Source: Onchocerca volvulus (taxonomy: Eukaryota > Nematoda > Chromadorea > Rhabditida > Onchocercidae). Taken from it: a stretch of DNA of 64,000 bases. Location: NCBI GenBank assembly GCA_000499405.2, contig HG738138.1, positions 2,778,368 through 2,842,367 of the forward strand. The letters are read 5' to 3'. A program made the translations under genes and the position numbers. The stretch's first letter is position 1. Each line of letters starts with the position of its first letter. Below the pieces are notes generated by a model that was not told the origin of the DNA, made no database searches, and saw nothing but the letters and a program-made list of their open reading frames with translations. Positions 1 to 11,625 of this stretch are shown in pieces.

Positions 1-3000
1 AACTTCTTAGGTTGCTTATATTTTTTAAGAACTTACCTAGCAATATTTCAAGATTTCTCCCTATTTTGATATGCGGAGGAATGTAAACTATGGAACGTAT
101 GGATTTCATATGTAAAGTATGGGTTTCGCGGAAAATTGAAAGAATGGCAATGCTATTTGATGGATTAACATACCTCAAGATCACCGTTTCGCAAACCAAT
201 CGAATAGGATCGACTTGATCGCGCTATAGTTGCAACCATAGCAAAATTATATTCAATCACTTTTGAAATGGCTCTAAGTACACTGTAATCGTATATGATG
301 CTTTTCCCATGATTCGAAAGGAGCAAATCAAGCAAAGATTCTAATCTCCACATCGTGTGCTCTAGATTAGTGCACGCTTCCTACAAAAAAATAGCTTCCT
401 AACAATTAAGAAAACATTTTCACTTAGTAATTCTAATTTAATTTATATGTCAAAATTTTTTCGACACTCGGAGCAATCAACTACTGCACAAGATAAGACA
501 AAACATGGAAAAATCTGAGATAAGATCTGTTAAACTTTTTATTCTTATCAAAAGAGGCTTTTATTCAAAAAACCAAATCTACAATAAACATCAGTGTCAT
601 CCAATAGCGTATGGCTTCATTTAAACGCATACTTTCAATGACGGATGTGTGTGCTCTGCGATAAAATGTTTCAGCTTTGGATCGTGAAATGAAATTGCTT
701 TTTCAACACGGCCAAAAATCCGCTCATAGATTCGTTTATCAAAGGAGCGCCACTGTCTAAAATTTACGTAAAATACTCAAAAGTTAGAATTATAACCCAG
801 TTCAAAAAAAAAAAAAAAACAAGCTTGAACCACATAATTTCTTCCCCGAAGAACAAGAACAAACTAATAAAGAAACTTACTAACTTTATTTTAGCTGCGT
901 TAGTGTTTGCATACGATATAATAACTTGAGATGCCACAAAATTTTTAAGATCCAATTTAGTACTGCTAAATAAAAGAGCTGCCATTATCTCATTCATCAA
1001 TCCGTCGAAATTCATACTAGACGTAGCAGCATCCAGTCCAATAATATCTATAGTCGACGAGATAGCTTCAGAAAGCAAATGCCTCGCATACTTCTAAACA
1101 GAAATCTACAAAATTAAAGACAGGGATGTAATAAAAGTAAAAAAAAAAAGTGTTTCGAATAAGTTTGAAATACTCAACCGGATAACTTTAATTACTGCAA
1201 GAGAAATACATTCTCATGATACCAAAAGTAATGGCACGAAAGAAACAATGAAAACTTTCGAGATCGAATGGTAAATAATTGAATCTAAGTCTTGCATAAT
1301 CCAACAAGTTTGGCTAGAATTAGCCAACAAAAATGGGCCAGACGAAATTTCAAAGTCACAAAGCTAAGAAACTCACATGGATTATTGCTTCCTCGACATC
1401 AACTGATAGTATAAGTTCTTCATCGTGAAGTCCACCAACATAATAGCACATTGACTCAAGAACATACGTATTTAATGCAAGTTTTGTTACCAAATGCTAA
1501 ATTCGACTGTATCACTCATAGTATAAAATAAATGATTAATACTGATGTTCTTACTTGAACAATCCCATCTTCTAATCAAAAAGGATGCATTAAAAACGAT
1601 GGTCATCAAATGATAGTGTAAAAAGTACTCACCTACCTTGTTAATATTCCTTTCTGCTAATGGCAAATCCTGCTGTAGTGTTGTATTGCAATATTCTGAC
1701 AAAGTACCTATAAATTATAAAAAAAACTTCTACGTAATGTAACAATTTTTCTTAACACATTCTTGGCAATGCGGAATTTGATCAAGTTCAAAAAGATCAT
1801 GTACTTTCATGCTAACTGTCATGAGCGATATTAAAAAAATACACCTCACTGCACATCCCATCATATTGCAGTGTTTCTAGCCACAAAAACTTTTTTGGAA
1901 CGCGAGTGAGGTAAGAATTATGACTAGAAAAGTGCAGGAACAAGTCCAATAAATCACAACAGAACAAGAAAAATAATTTATAACATACCCATTAAAGTTT
2001 TCATGAAACCTACAACGGCAGCACCAAATGTAATCCTTTTTACCAATGCTTGTTGCGAGATTTTTTTTCCATCTTCAGGTTTCCCTAACATCGAAGTTGG
2101 TTCTACAGTCATCTGCTCCCATGAATTAACTGAAGAAATGGGAATGAAATTAAAATAGCTGGAAATGTTATGATATTCCACGAAATTGGACTTTCAATGA
2201 ATCTTTGGAAAAAATCCTAAACGATTCAAAAAATATTTACTTTCCAATCCACTTCTTCCAAAAATAAAAGTTTTCGATCCCATTTCAAAAGCATCATTGT
2301 CCATATCTTTTCTTTCAACAAGGTAGCATATGTTATTTCCATCCTGGAAATGATTAACGAGCAAATTTTATGGCAAATAGATCCTAACTATTTTATTCCT
2401 TCCTACAAAAGTCTTCTTTTACCCTGAACATCCCCAAAATATAAATTTGTCCTAGGAAAGCAATGAATATTATAGTAAATGAAGTATTCTGAGAATATAA
2501 GGAGCATAAAATATCGGCAGCACATTCAGCGTAAGAATTATGGGGAAAAATTAATGAATGACATGTTCAACGCGTGAATGGACAACTTACAAAGCCATTA
2601 TTACTGCCACTAACTAATCGAAAATTCCCCATAGTTCAAACAAGAAGCTTTTTCAGCAAAAAATTAATAAGGATCTCTTAAATTTATGCGACCAATAAAT
2701 TGAACCTGCTTAGCAAAAATGAGTAGCAAATTAGCATCTGATGCATTAATAAAGTGATTTGTTGTAATCAATTTTTGTTTACCATCAATAAGTTCACATA
2801 AAGATGTCACTGATTCCAAATTCGAATCCCTGAAAATATTAAAAAACTAATCCATCGAGATATCAATGCATCACTTTTTTTTTTCATTAAGCGAAAAATG
2901 GACATTATTCCGTGGAAGACATCTACGGATTACACAGAATTACAAGCAATTTATGAGTTTTTTGCAAGACAAAGCTAACAATATTTTAAAACAAAAATGT

Positions 3001-4524
3001 ATCAAAATTTCGGACCTGGAAAAACCAACTACAGGTCGAATTACTCCTGATGCAATTTGTGGAAGATAATGTGACTTCTGTTGGTCGTTACCGTATAGCA
3101 AAATAAGAGACACTGCTAAATGAGTCTGTTCGAAACGGAAATAAAAATTCCAATACGATCCTAATCCCTCACAAATAGTCAAAAGATCTTTGTAACAAAT
3201 GTCGGCACCACCTGAATATTTCTATTTGTGATAAATTGCTAGTGAAAGAGAAATTTCAACATGGAAGAATCTCGGTTTTTATCGTAATTCAATGTTATAA
3301 TATTTGTTCAAATAAAACGAATACAAAAGATGAGATAATTTTAAAATCCCATGCTACCTCTATAATTGCGATGATGACCAGAGACATTTCTTTCTATTCT
3401 TTTATTTTTTATGAAAATGATGTAAAATCAAAATAACACACCGTATTTCTTAGGAACAGTGTAAGAAGAGAGCTTGTATTTGTCCCAGAGAGATGTAACA
3501 GAATCCTCCTGAACTGCTGAAAACTGACTACGTGAAATCATACAAGATAAATATACGATGTTTTATATAGTACATCAAATTTTCTCCAGATACTGCAATG
3601 GCATACTTTCTTTAACAGATGCTTTGATGTCATCCTTGAGTGCAGATACCAACTGCAATATACTTTCAGCTGTATCCGTGTCAGAATATTCTGGATAAAT
3701 GAAGAAATCCTTAAAAACATTGACAATTTTCAGCACAAAACAGTGAAGCTTACAAACAGTAAAATTTTTTGCTTTATTCACTTATTGCGAAGTTTTGCAA
3801 CAGTTAAAAGCTAGTTTTGTTAAAGTGAGGTAAGATATGACCATTCAGCAAACAGAATACATTTTAAGGGACTCAACTACTACATTAGTACTCAGTAGAC
3901 AACCTACAGAATGACAACACATAGATCAGCGACATTCAGTGAAAACAGTGAAACTTAATGAGAAAATCTCGTATAAAACTAGTGATTTTAAATGATTTAC
4001 GAGGAAATTTTGAAAAAAGTGAAGGGAACAAGTGAGAAAATTGCCATTTTATTAAAAGAAACTCTCATTTTAGGATATAAAACTATAGCTGCAGGAATAC
4101 AATGAAACCTATGAATCAGTATTAACAAAAACTTTTGAAGCAGATTTTCCCAAATCGAAGAAAAAATTTTGCTATGTAAATTTTCTGAAAAAAGACTCCT
4201 GAAAGAGTCAAACAGGGTACCGAAATTTATAATTATCTGAACATTTTTTTTTTTTTTTTTTTGTTTTAAAGAGCTCAGTGCAATAAAATAGAAAAATACT
4301 TTTTCAAAGCGATTCAGTGCAAGTCCACGACTCAATGAAACTCTTTGAATTGGTATGCCATATTCCTTGACAATATCAAGTGCTGATAAACCATCTGTTC
4401 CTTTCATAGGTTTGACATTTTCTGCTCCTACCGAATGACAACTTCTCATCGATAACACTCCATTTGTACGAATAGAACATGACTGAAACAGGACCGTTTT
4501 CAACGCATAACAACTTCTCCTCAT
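1..4524 (-). CDS. ACAD9: ACAD9/VLCAD-like acyl-CoA dehydrogenase family protein, 3' end off window
   Basis: Twelve phase-compatible exons read as one protein of about 566 residues up to the window edge: 4300-4524, 3607-3709, 3442-3516, 3016-3211, 2706-2829, 2241-2343, 1989-2129, 1637-1707, 1377-1496, 881-1093, 633-752 and 174-380. Family matches run the whole length: the YPEYS segment of exon 2, TVPKKYGG, FRFEQTHLAVSLI, the KPEDGKK loop, NTYVLESMCYYVGG, and the ACAD9/VLCAD C-terminal helix ARSSRSYSIGLRN. The basic N-terminus fits a mitochondrial presequence. In mammals ACAD9 is a mitochondrial flavoprotein and complex I assembly factor; this role is inferred here. The start is the ATG five bases after a TTTGCAG acceptor. 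Motifs needed for dehydrogenation look lost: the FEGT segment carrying the catalytic Glu reads FSST, the TEPxAGSD loop is gone, and the FAD-binding Arg/Gln segment is not conserved. The last roughly 40 residues lie beyond position 174 or off the window; I could not place that exon. Confidence 0.85.
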
Positions 4525-5581
4525 TTATCCTGCAAAGAATTTAATTAAAATCTATTTCTCGCTGATAAAGGATTAAGAGACGGCTCAAATCATTGAAATT
4601 ATGAACGTACATTGTTGGAAATAATCTGCATTTAAAAAAACAAAGATTTCAATAGTCCCCTTAAATATCTTCAACAGACTTCATTAGTCAATACCTCAAG
4701 TTCATCTCCTTTCTCTATTTCTCTTCCATCGAAGTATTTCTTTCGTATAGTACTTCAATGCTCGCTCATAAAACGAAACGATTCCTACGGATACTACTAA
4801 CATGCTTATGTAAGCTATCCTTTGAAGCGCTCGAATGAAAGGGTCTATTTAAACCAAAAAAAAAAAAGGATTTTTATGGGGGGAAGCTTATTAAAAGAAT
4901 TTTCTATACACTAATCATTTCTTTCCTTCCCTTGCTATTTAATCACTACCTTATCATCTTATATGACTTATTTCATCAAACTAAATAGAAGCATAGAGCA
5001 ATGAATAAAGTAACATATCAATGAAGTAAGCCACGAAAAATAATATTTGACCGGAAGCGTAAATGTCCGACGATCGATATCACACTACCAGATGGCCCAA
5101 CAGATTTCGGACGAAAATCTAACAGATCATTTGGTGATTCCATAAATTGAATCTCTGCGATCGAATATGTCTTCTACGAAACTTTTGTGGAAATGGGAGT
5201 AATCCTATGTACGTCAAGTACTAATTTACTTCACAGGAAACATCCGGAAATGAAATCCTAACCTCGGGACAGAAGGTTTCATTCTAACCAGAAGGACGTG
5301 ACCTATTTCTAGAAGTTGGGAAGGATACTTCTTATCTCTCGTCAAATGTTTCATAATCATTATTGTTCATTTGTTTGACTGTGTTCTCCAGAAAAGGTAA
5401 TTCTAAAAAAACAATTTTTCAGAAAAATCATTACAGAATATGCAAAACTTTGATATGCAAAACGAATATAACTCCCTAGCGCCAGTGTATTTTGCTCTTT
5501 TAAACCTATTTGCACAACTAGTTCAAAACTTATGGTTTAAAATTTTAACTTTTTTATTATATATATTTTTTACAGGCCATA
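4525..5581. other. Intergenic region between divergent genes
   Basis: About 1.06 kb separates the ACAD9-like start from the DNAJC2 start, so it probably carries both promoters. It contains short A and T runs and no open reading frame with coding character. A T-rich stretch ending in TTTTTTACAG at 5566-5575 is the acceptor just upstream of the DNAJC2 ATG. Confidence 0.5.
5566..5581 (+). promoter_or_regulatory. Probable spliced-leader trans-splice acceptor of DNAJC2
   Basis: A T-rich tract ends in TTTTTTACAG six bases before the first plausible ATG, and no convincing coding exon lies upstream. This arrangement is typical of SL trans-splicing in nematodes. A cis intron with a non-coding first exon remains possible. 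Confidence 0.5.
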
Positions 5582-8500
5582 ATGCAGTTATCCGGGCTGG
5601 ATTTGGCCATTTATGGATTTAACCGGAATATACGGAAAGTAGAGAAAGCAGGGATTTCCTACGAATTACGTATTATACGCGATAAACTAACACTTGGTTT
5701 AAGTACTGAACCTATTTTGAAACAGTCATCAACCGTTGATTGCCTTTCTGAAAATTGGACTAATTTGGACAGCGCGGGAGGCAATGGGACCGATGTAACG
5801 GTTTTTACTTCTAAAACAAAATTTAATTCAAAAAAATTGAATTATTATGAGTGCAATGTTCTTAAATAAGACGAAGAAACAGTATGAATTCAGGCAGTAC
5901 AAGATTTTATGGATTTGGATGACGAGCAGTATCTTAATTTTTTGAAAAGTCTGGACCCAAAACATTGCAAAGATCAAGATCATTACAAAGTTCTTGGGTT
6001 ATCAAACCTACGCTGGCAAGCTAGCATTTCGCAGATTCGTACTGCCTGTAAGTTATAAAAGTTATCATTTAGTTTTTGTTTTTAGTGCCTTAAGCTTTTT
6101 AAGATGAAGTCAAACCATGTTAAACTTAATTTATTCTGATTTGTATCCTGATGACAATTAACAAAGTCTGAGAGTTCTCTGACTTGCAGTTTTTAATGTG
6201 AACTTAGTTTTCATATATGCAACGTTGCACAGGCTGTCTAGTTATTAAATATCTTAAGATGCTGAGAATCCTAAAACTGGAATTTTTTTAAATTTTCGAA
6301 ATGGTATTTTTGTCTTTATTTATTTTTTTTTTTATCTTTATCCTCGAAATGAAATCTTTGCAGATCGTGCCAAAGTGTTGAAGCATCATCCGGATAAGAA
6401 CAATGCAGTGAAAGTTGAAGCCGGTGGTGCTGAAGACTATTTCACATGTATTACCAAAGCGTATGAGCAATTAGGATTATCGGAACAGAAAAGAAGAGCC
6501 TATGATTCTGTAGATCCGTTATTCGATGATTCGATCCCGGATGAGAAAATGATCAACTCCGTCAATTTTTACGATATTCTGACGCCGGTCTTTACTAGGA
6601 ATGCAAGGTTTTTATATAATATAATTTTTTTTTAAAAGTCATTTCAAGTTCTATTATTGTTACACTTTTTTATTGGTCAGATAAAAACTCCATTTTTCGT
6701 ATATTTGTTCGGTTGTGAAACGGCTATTATGGATTCATAACTTATCTCTCGCACGTCCATAAGACTGTAATTAGCAGCAGCATTACTCGCATCGTAAAGA
6801 AAAATAATTTTTTGTGTAGTATTTAAACAAACACGAATTAGCATTCCATTTTTTCTGAATAAAGTATCTATTTGATTTCACAGCTTACTGCAACTTCAAT
6901 CTTGGGACCATCTCTTCGCCATTTATTTTCGCTGTTATTTGAACATTCTGATGAAATTTTGTTGATTCTTTAACATGATGACAAATATTACGGAGGTTTT
7001 TAAGATTATTAGAGTAGAAATTTAGGACTCACATTTCATTAACTTCCTGAAAACAAAGGAAAATGTTGTCTCTTGTTTGAAACTCTCTCATAAAGAAAAC
7101 GAGGAATTTATACTTATGTAAGAGATTAGAAGTTTATATCATTTTTAGATGGTCTGTTCAACAACCGGTACCATTATTAGGTGATAGCAGTAGCGCACAA
7201 GTTGAAGTGGACAGGTTTTACTCATTTTGGTTTAACTGGAATTCGTGGCGTGAATTCTCATATTTGGACGAAGAGGATAAAGAGAAAGGAGAAGATCGAT
7301 GGGAAAGACGTGAAATTGAGAAAATAAATAAGGTGAATATTTAGTTTTTGAATAGGATCGAAGATAAAATGCTTGTCCCAGCTTTCATTTGAAAAGATTT
7401 TTCGGAATTATTGAAAATTGTTATTATTTCACGTGAAGAAGCATCAAATATCTCAACATTTTATCATCAATGCATTTAAATTAATATTTATTTAATCAAA
7501 GTTCTCACATCTTTTTATATTGGTAAACACAAGTTTCTGTGTATCAATTTACTATATCTAAATTATAAAATTTTACGTAAAATTTTATATGGTTTTGATT
7601 AGGTTGAGCGGGAGAAACGGCGTAAGAATGAAATGAAACGAATCAGAAATCTTGTTGAAATGGCGTACCGTAAAGATCCGCGAGTAGCATTGTTCAGGGA
7701 GGAGGAAAAATTGAAAAAGGAGAAGCAAAGGGACGAACGTAGAAGAGCTCTGGAAGAGAAGAAAGCCCTGGATGAGAAGAAGAAATTGGTAATGTCTGGT
7801 TTGAGCTTAAGGTTCAGCAATGGTACTGTCTTTTGCAAAGAGCAAAGTAAATGAATTTTACAGATTCTTTTTTTTTTTCAGGAAATTGAATTAAAAAATA
7901 GAAGAATGGAGGAGGAACAATTAGAAAAAGAACGGCAGCAGCGGGCCTACGAAAAGCGATTAAAAGAGCAACAGAAAAAACAGCTTAGCGAAGCTCGAAG
8001 GAAACTGCGGAAAACTGCTGAGGTTTGTTTGTTGCATCGAACTGCCATATTAGAAAACTCTTCTCTGGATATTATGATAGTGGAAATGATTACATACATG
8101 ATAGAAAAGCTTCAGAGGAACTGCGAAGAAATAGTCCAATGTTGATCGACTGAGACAAGCGTTTCGAACCCCAATATTCTAATGAATGAGTGGAATAATG
8201 GGACGGTTCAACGGCTTATGCCATGAGTTTCCTTCGAGTCGTTTTTCATAGTCGTTGGGTAAGCATCGTAATGAGGAAGCAATACTGAATGATTACTGTG
8301 ATAAGATATTATTAATCAAAAAACTAATTTTGAGAAAAAGCTGCAATGTTTAGAGTAAGAATTACTGGGATGCAGACGTTTCATCGAAGTTATCTTGCCT
8401 AGAAGTAATTGAACATATCTGTTTGCGATTTGATGCAGTTCGTTTAAATGAAATCACCGCCAAGCTTGAACTGGTAAACAGTTTCACAGAAGCAATGGAA

Positions 8501-10135
8501 ACTTTAAAAGTTCAGGTACACTTGTTTGCTTGGAACAAATTTTATTGCCATTAAGTGTAATCTCCTGTTTTTTGTTACATACTTAGTGCTGTTAAAATTG
8601 TTGGGTGGTGTATTAGTTTTATTCACTGGAATTTCATCATTTCTAACTAAATGGATAATACTTGAGAAGGAAAATAGTACATTTTCTGGGTTGTAGCTCT
8701 TCTATGGAACTGTGAGTTTCAGATTCATAAAGAAGTTCCAGAAAGTGTCGAGACGAAAGATGGAGTTTCTGAGAATGCTGCAGATAACATATCTCGTTGG
8801 TCTGCTGATGAAATTATGTTACTGATCAAAGCTACTACTTTGTATCCCATCGGCACCATCAAAAGGTTGAAACACATACTTTGTATAGCAGTTCAGATCT
8901 CGGTTTATTCTTTACTTTGAACCGATATTATATAGTGTTGTTATTATGAACAAGTAGAATGTGTGTTGAAACCGACTATAATATAGAAATTTCCGAAAGT
9001 TTTTGGTGTGACTATATTTTGTAAAATTAAATTTAAAAAAAGATGTTTTTAGATGGTTAGAGATTGCAAACTATGTCAATGAGCACCGTGAAAATAAGAA
9101 TGCAAAGAAGAAAACAGAAAAAGACGTCTTGATTCAGGTATTTTGTTTTAGTTATTTATTAATGGCGCCTTTTGAGAGCCATATATGTAATTTGAGGTGC
9201 AGTCTTCTTTTATACCATATATTCTGAAATATGTTATAAAGAACTGAAAAATTTCGTTTTTACTCATGCTAAATTTGGTATTCACAGAAACGAATCGAGT
9301 ACTTTGCAAAATAGACGACACTAAAAAAATCAGGGTCAATATTGCAATTCAGTGAAACTACACTATATATTTTTCACTTCAGATGCTTTAATTGTGTTAT
9401 AAATTCATTTTCTGCAATTCACTAAAGTTCAAAAATCACTTGGTTTTAGGTTAAAACATTGAAGTCACTAAATAATGCTCAAGACCAAAAGAAAGTGAAA
9501 GATATTTTGATTAATCCAGCAAAAGGAAGTGAATTGGAGTGGAAAGCAGAAGAACAAAAGCTGCTTGAAACAGCGCTTAAAGAATTCCCCTCATCAGATC
9601 CAGATCGTTGGGAAAATATTGCAAATTTTGTAGGAAGGTCAAGGAAGGATTGTATAAGAAGGTTGGTAAATTATTTTCCATGCTGCTATAAATCTTGTTC
9701 GACAACATGACTGTTGACAGGAAGATAGGAAGCGAGGGAAATAGATCATGGGAAACTCTTAGATCTTCCACGACAATTTTGGGCATTTGCTAGAATTTCG
9801 GTATTGTAGGATTACCCCAGTATTGCACTGTTCCTGGACTTCTTTTTTTCATAATCTTCAATTTTGTTTGTACTCGAATTACGCTTTCTCTTTATTTTTC
9901 TGTCTCTGTCAGATTGTTATGTGTCAGGCGAATTCTTCGCTCATCGAAGATCCTTAAAATTCAAACGGAGGACATTAAATTCCAAAAATTGTCACTTTGA
10001 AATAAAACTCTGTTCATCAATCCCAGGCCAGCTTTTGTTTTTTTTCTCCAGAATTAGTTCTAAAAAAAGCCTCTCATTTTCAGATTTAAGTATCTCGCAG
10101 AAGTGGTGAAAAGTAAGAAGGAGCAGTTCCCTTAA
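5582..10135 (+). CDS. DNAJC2: DNAJC2 / zuotin (MPP11) ribosome-associated J-domain and SANT protein
   Basis: The protein is split over about eleven exons and I estimate 580 residues, near the 621 of human DNAJC2. In order it has a short N-terminal region (5582 to about 5800); the [18 protein letters not shown] entry to the J domain (5898-6054); the J domain with an intact HPD motif in LKHHPDKNN (6364-6607); the zuotin homology region with [20 protein letters not shown] (about 7150-7333); a long charged, Lys/Glu-rich helix (7603-8020) typical of the ribosome-binding part; and two SANT/Myb domains, [17 protein letters not shown] through IANYVNEH (8790-9085) and [17 protein letters not shown] through [10 protein letters not shown] (9534-9663 plus 10084-10135). 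It is the J-partner of Hsp70 at the ribosome exit site and in animals also acts on chromatin. The start ATG lies six bases after a strong acceptor. The C. elegans counterpart should be dnj-11. Confidence 0.93.
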
Positions 10136-11625
10136 TATTTCTCAGATTGGCACCTCGTCTGATTTCTTGTCCTTACAAGGGATATTTGTATTTTTTTTTT
10201 TTTTTTTTTTGAATTATTCACTCGATATATTTTTAACGTATTGATCGACAGCACTCTTGCTCAATATTTGTTTTCTTTGTGTATTCTGATTTGTTTTATT
10301 TGTGATCTGAATTTCTTGAATTGATATCCTGTGTAGTGTCATCTCATCATTTATAGTTGTTTCAGATTTATTAGAAAACCAGCACCAGTATTGTCGATTT
10401 ATTTAATGAAGTACGATGTAGTGTGAGACTACCATTAAGATGCCTCATTTCACATTTCATTAAATTGTTGCATTAGATTAAAAGCACTATAAAGTTCTTT
10501 ACCTTTTTTTTTTTTTTTTTTTTCAACTCAGTAACGGTTAGGACAATTACCAACGGAAAGCGATCTTGGCAGAACCATCAGAGAAGTCATTATTATATCG
10601 AATGAAACCTCGTATATGCTTTCTTGTAAACGCTTCCAGTTTTAATTTGGACTAGATTCCCCTGTTTTGGAATAATAAATCAGTTTCTACACGCTAATGG
10701 TGCATTATTTTAAATCGAATTCGGGTGTATAAAATATGCTAAATAATAATTGTCTCTCTGTTACAGAAATTTTGATTTAAGTTGTTCGACAACAGCAAAA
10801 TACATTTCATTATGTTGACTACTTTGTCACGTAAAGCAACCACGACTAAATAGAATTGCATTACTTATTTCGGATCTCATTTTCGTTATGCAAGCTTGCG
10901 AAAAAATTATTCAGTGTTGTTAACGCTTTTCTGAATCCAAGAATTTATCTCCCAAGCAATCATGTCTGTGCATGTCATTGAGAAGACATGGAATTGATCA
11001 ATCATTCGGAATGGACCAGCGGTTTTGATTTCGACTACTACATCTCAGAATCAATTTAAGCGAACATGTGGGACATATGCGTCGCAGCAGATTCGACATC
11101 ACGAATGGGAACAGAAGCAGGTTATGACGGACAGACTGATGAGTAGGTTTGTTTAAGAAGTCTATTTTAGCTACACGAAACAAATAAGTGAAAGTGAAAA
11201 AAGATAAAAGGCGATAAGGGAAATTCGTTGAACTGTTTGGAAAGGATTATAAAGAAAGCGACCAACTGATTTAAGCATAAGCATTTATTTCGTAAAATAT
11301 ACAATTTGAAAAACTGAACTTTTAGCATATAATGCAGCAATAAATTCATTCGAACGCAATTCGTGTAAAAATTGAGGCACATTCGTCCATTGTACGAAAA
11401 CGGCCCGTATTCAGTCGTATGTGTGAGTAACCTTAATATAGTTCTATACGTACTTTGTGTCAATCACCAGGATAAACAAGGCATCTCGTTCCTCTAGGAT
11501 AGCTTATCTTTCCGTGGTGAAGTGATGACATGATTATGCGTGAACCTTATAAAAAGGCGCTAACTGTCACACATTGAATCCACCAACTAATTAGAAGAAA
11601 ACAACATAGAAATGGTTCTTTAATC
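10136..11625. other. Region between convergent DNAJC2 and PLC-delta genes
   Basis: About 1.5 kb of mostly AT-rich DNA with T runs at 10191 and 10506. An AATAAA at 10674-10679 could serve the DNAJC2 transcript. One GC-richer segment, 10993-11163 (+), stays open without a start codon and is described separately. Nothing else coding is recognised. Confidence 0.4.
10993..11163 (+). CDS. Unexplained open segment, possible terminal exon
   Basis: Between the stops at 10990 and 11161 one plus frame is open and visibly richer in G and C than its surroundings. It contains FKRTCGTYASQQIRHHEWEQ and ends in LMSRFV before a TAA. An acceptor-like CATCTCAG at about 11039-11046 could begin an exon in that frame. 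I do not recognise the protein and see no clear upstream exon. It could be the last exon of a small gene, an alternative 3' exon of DNAJC2, or chance. Confidence 0.2.

Noticed and set aside
40..165. Possible last exon of the ACAD9-like gene ending at a GTAAGT donor at 34-39
   Set aside because: None of the available acceptors gives an in-frame continuation resembling the family C-terminus, so the end was left open.
3997..4299. Extension of the first ACAD9-like exon as one long open frame
   Set aside because: The frame runs through a donor at 4298-4299 into a poly-Lys stretch from a T run; the spliced version restores the family alignment.
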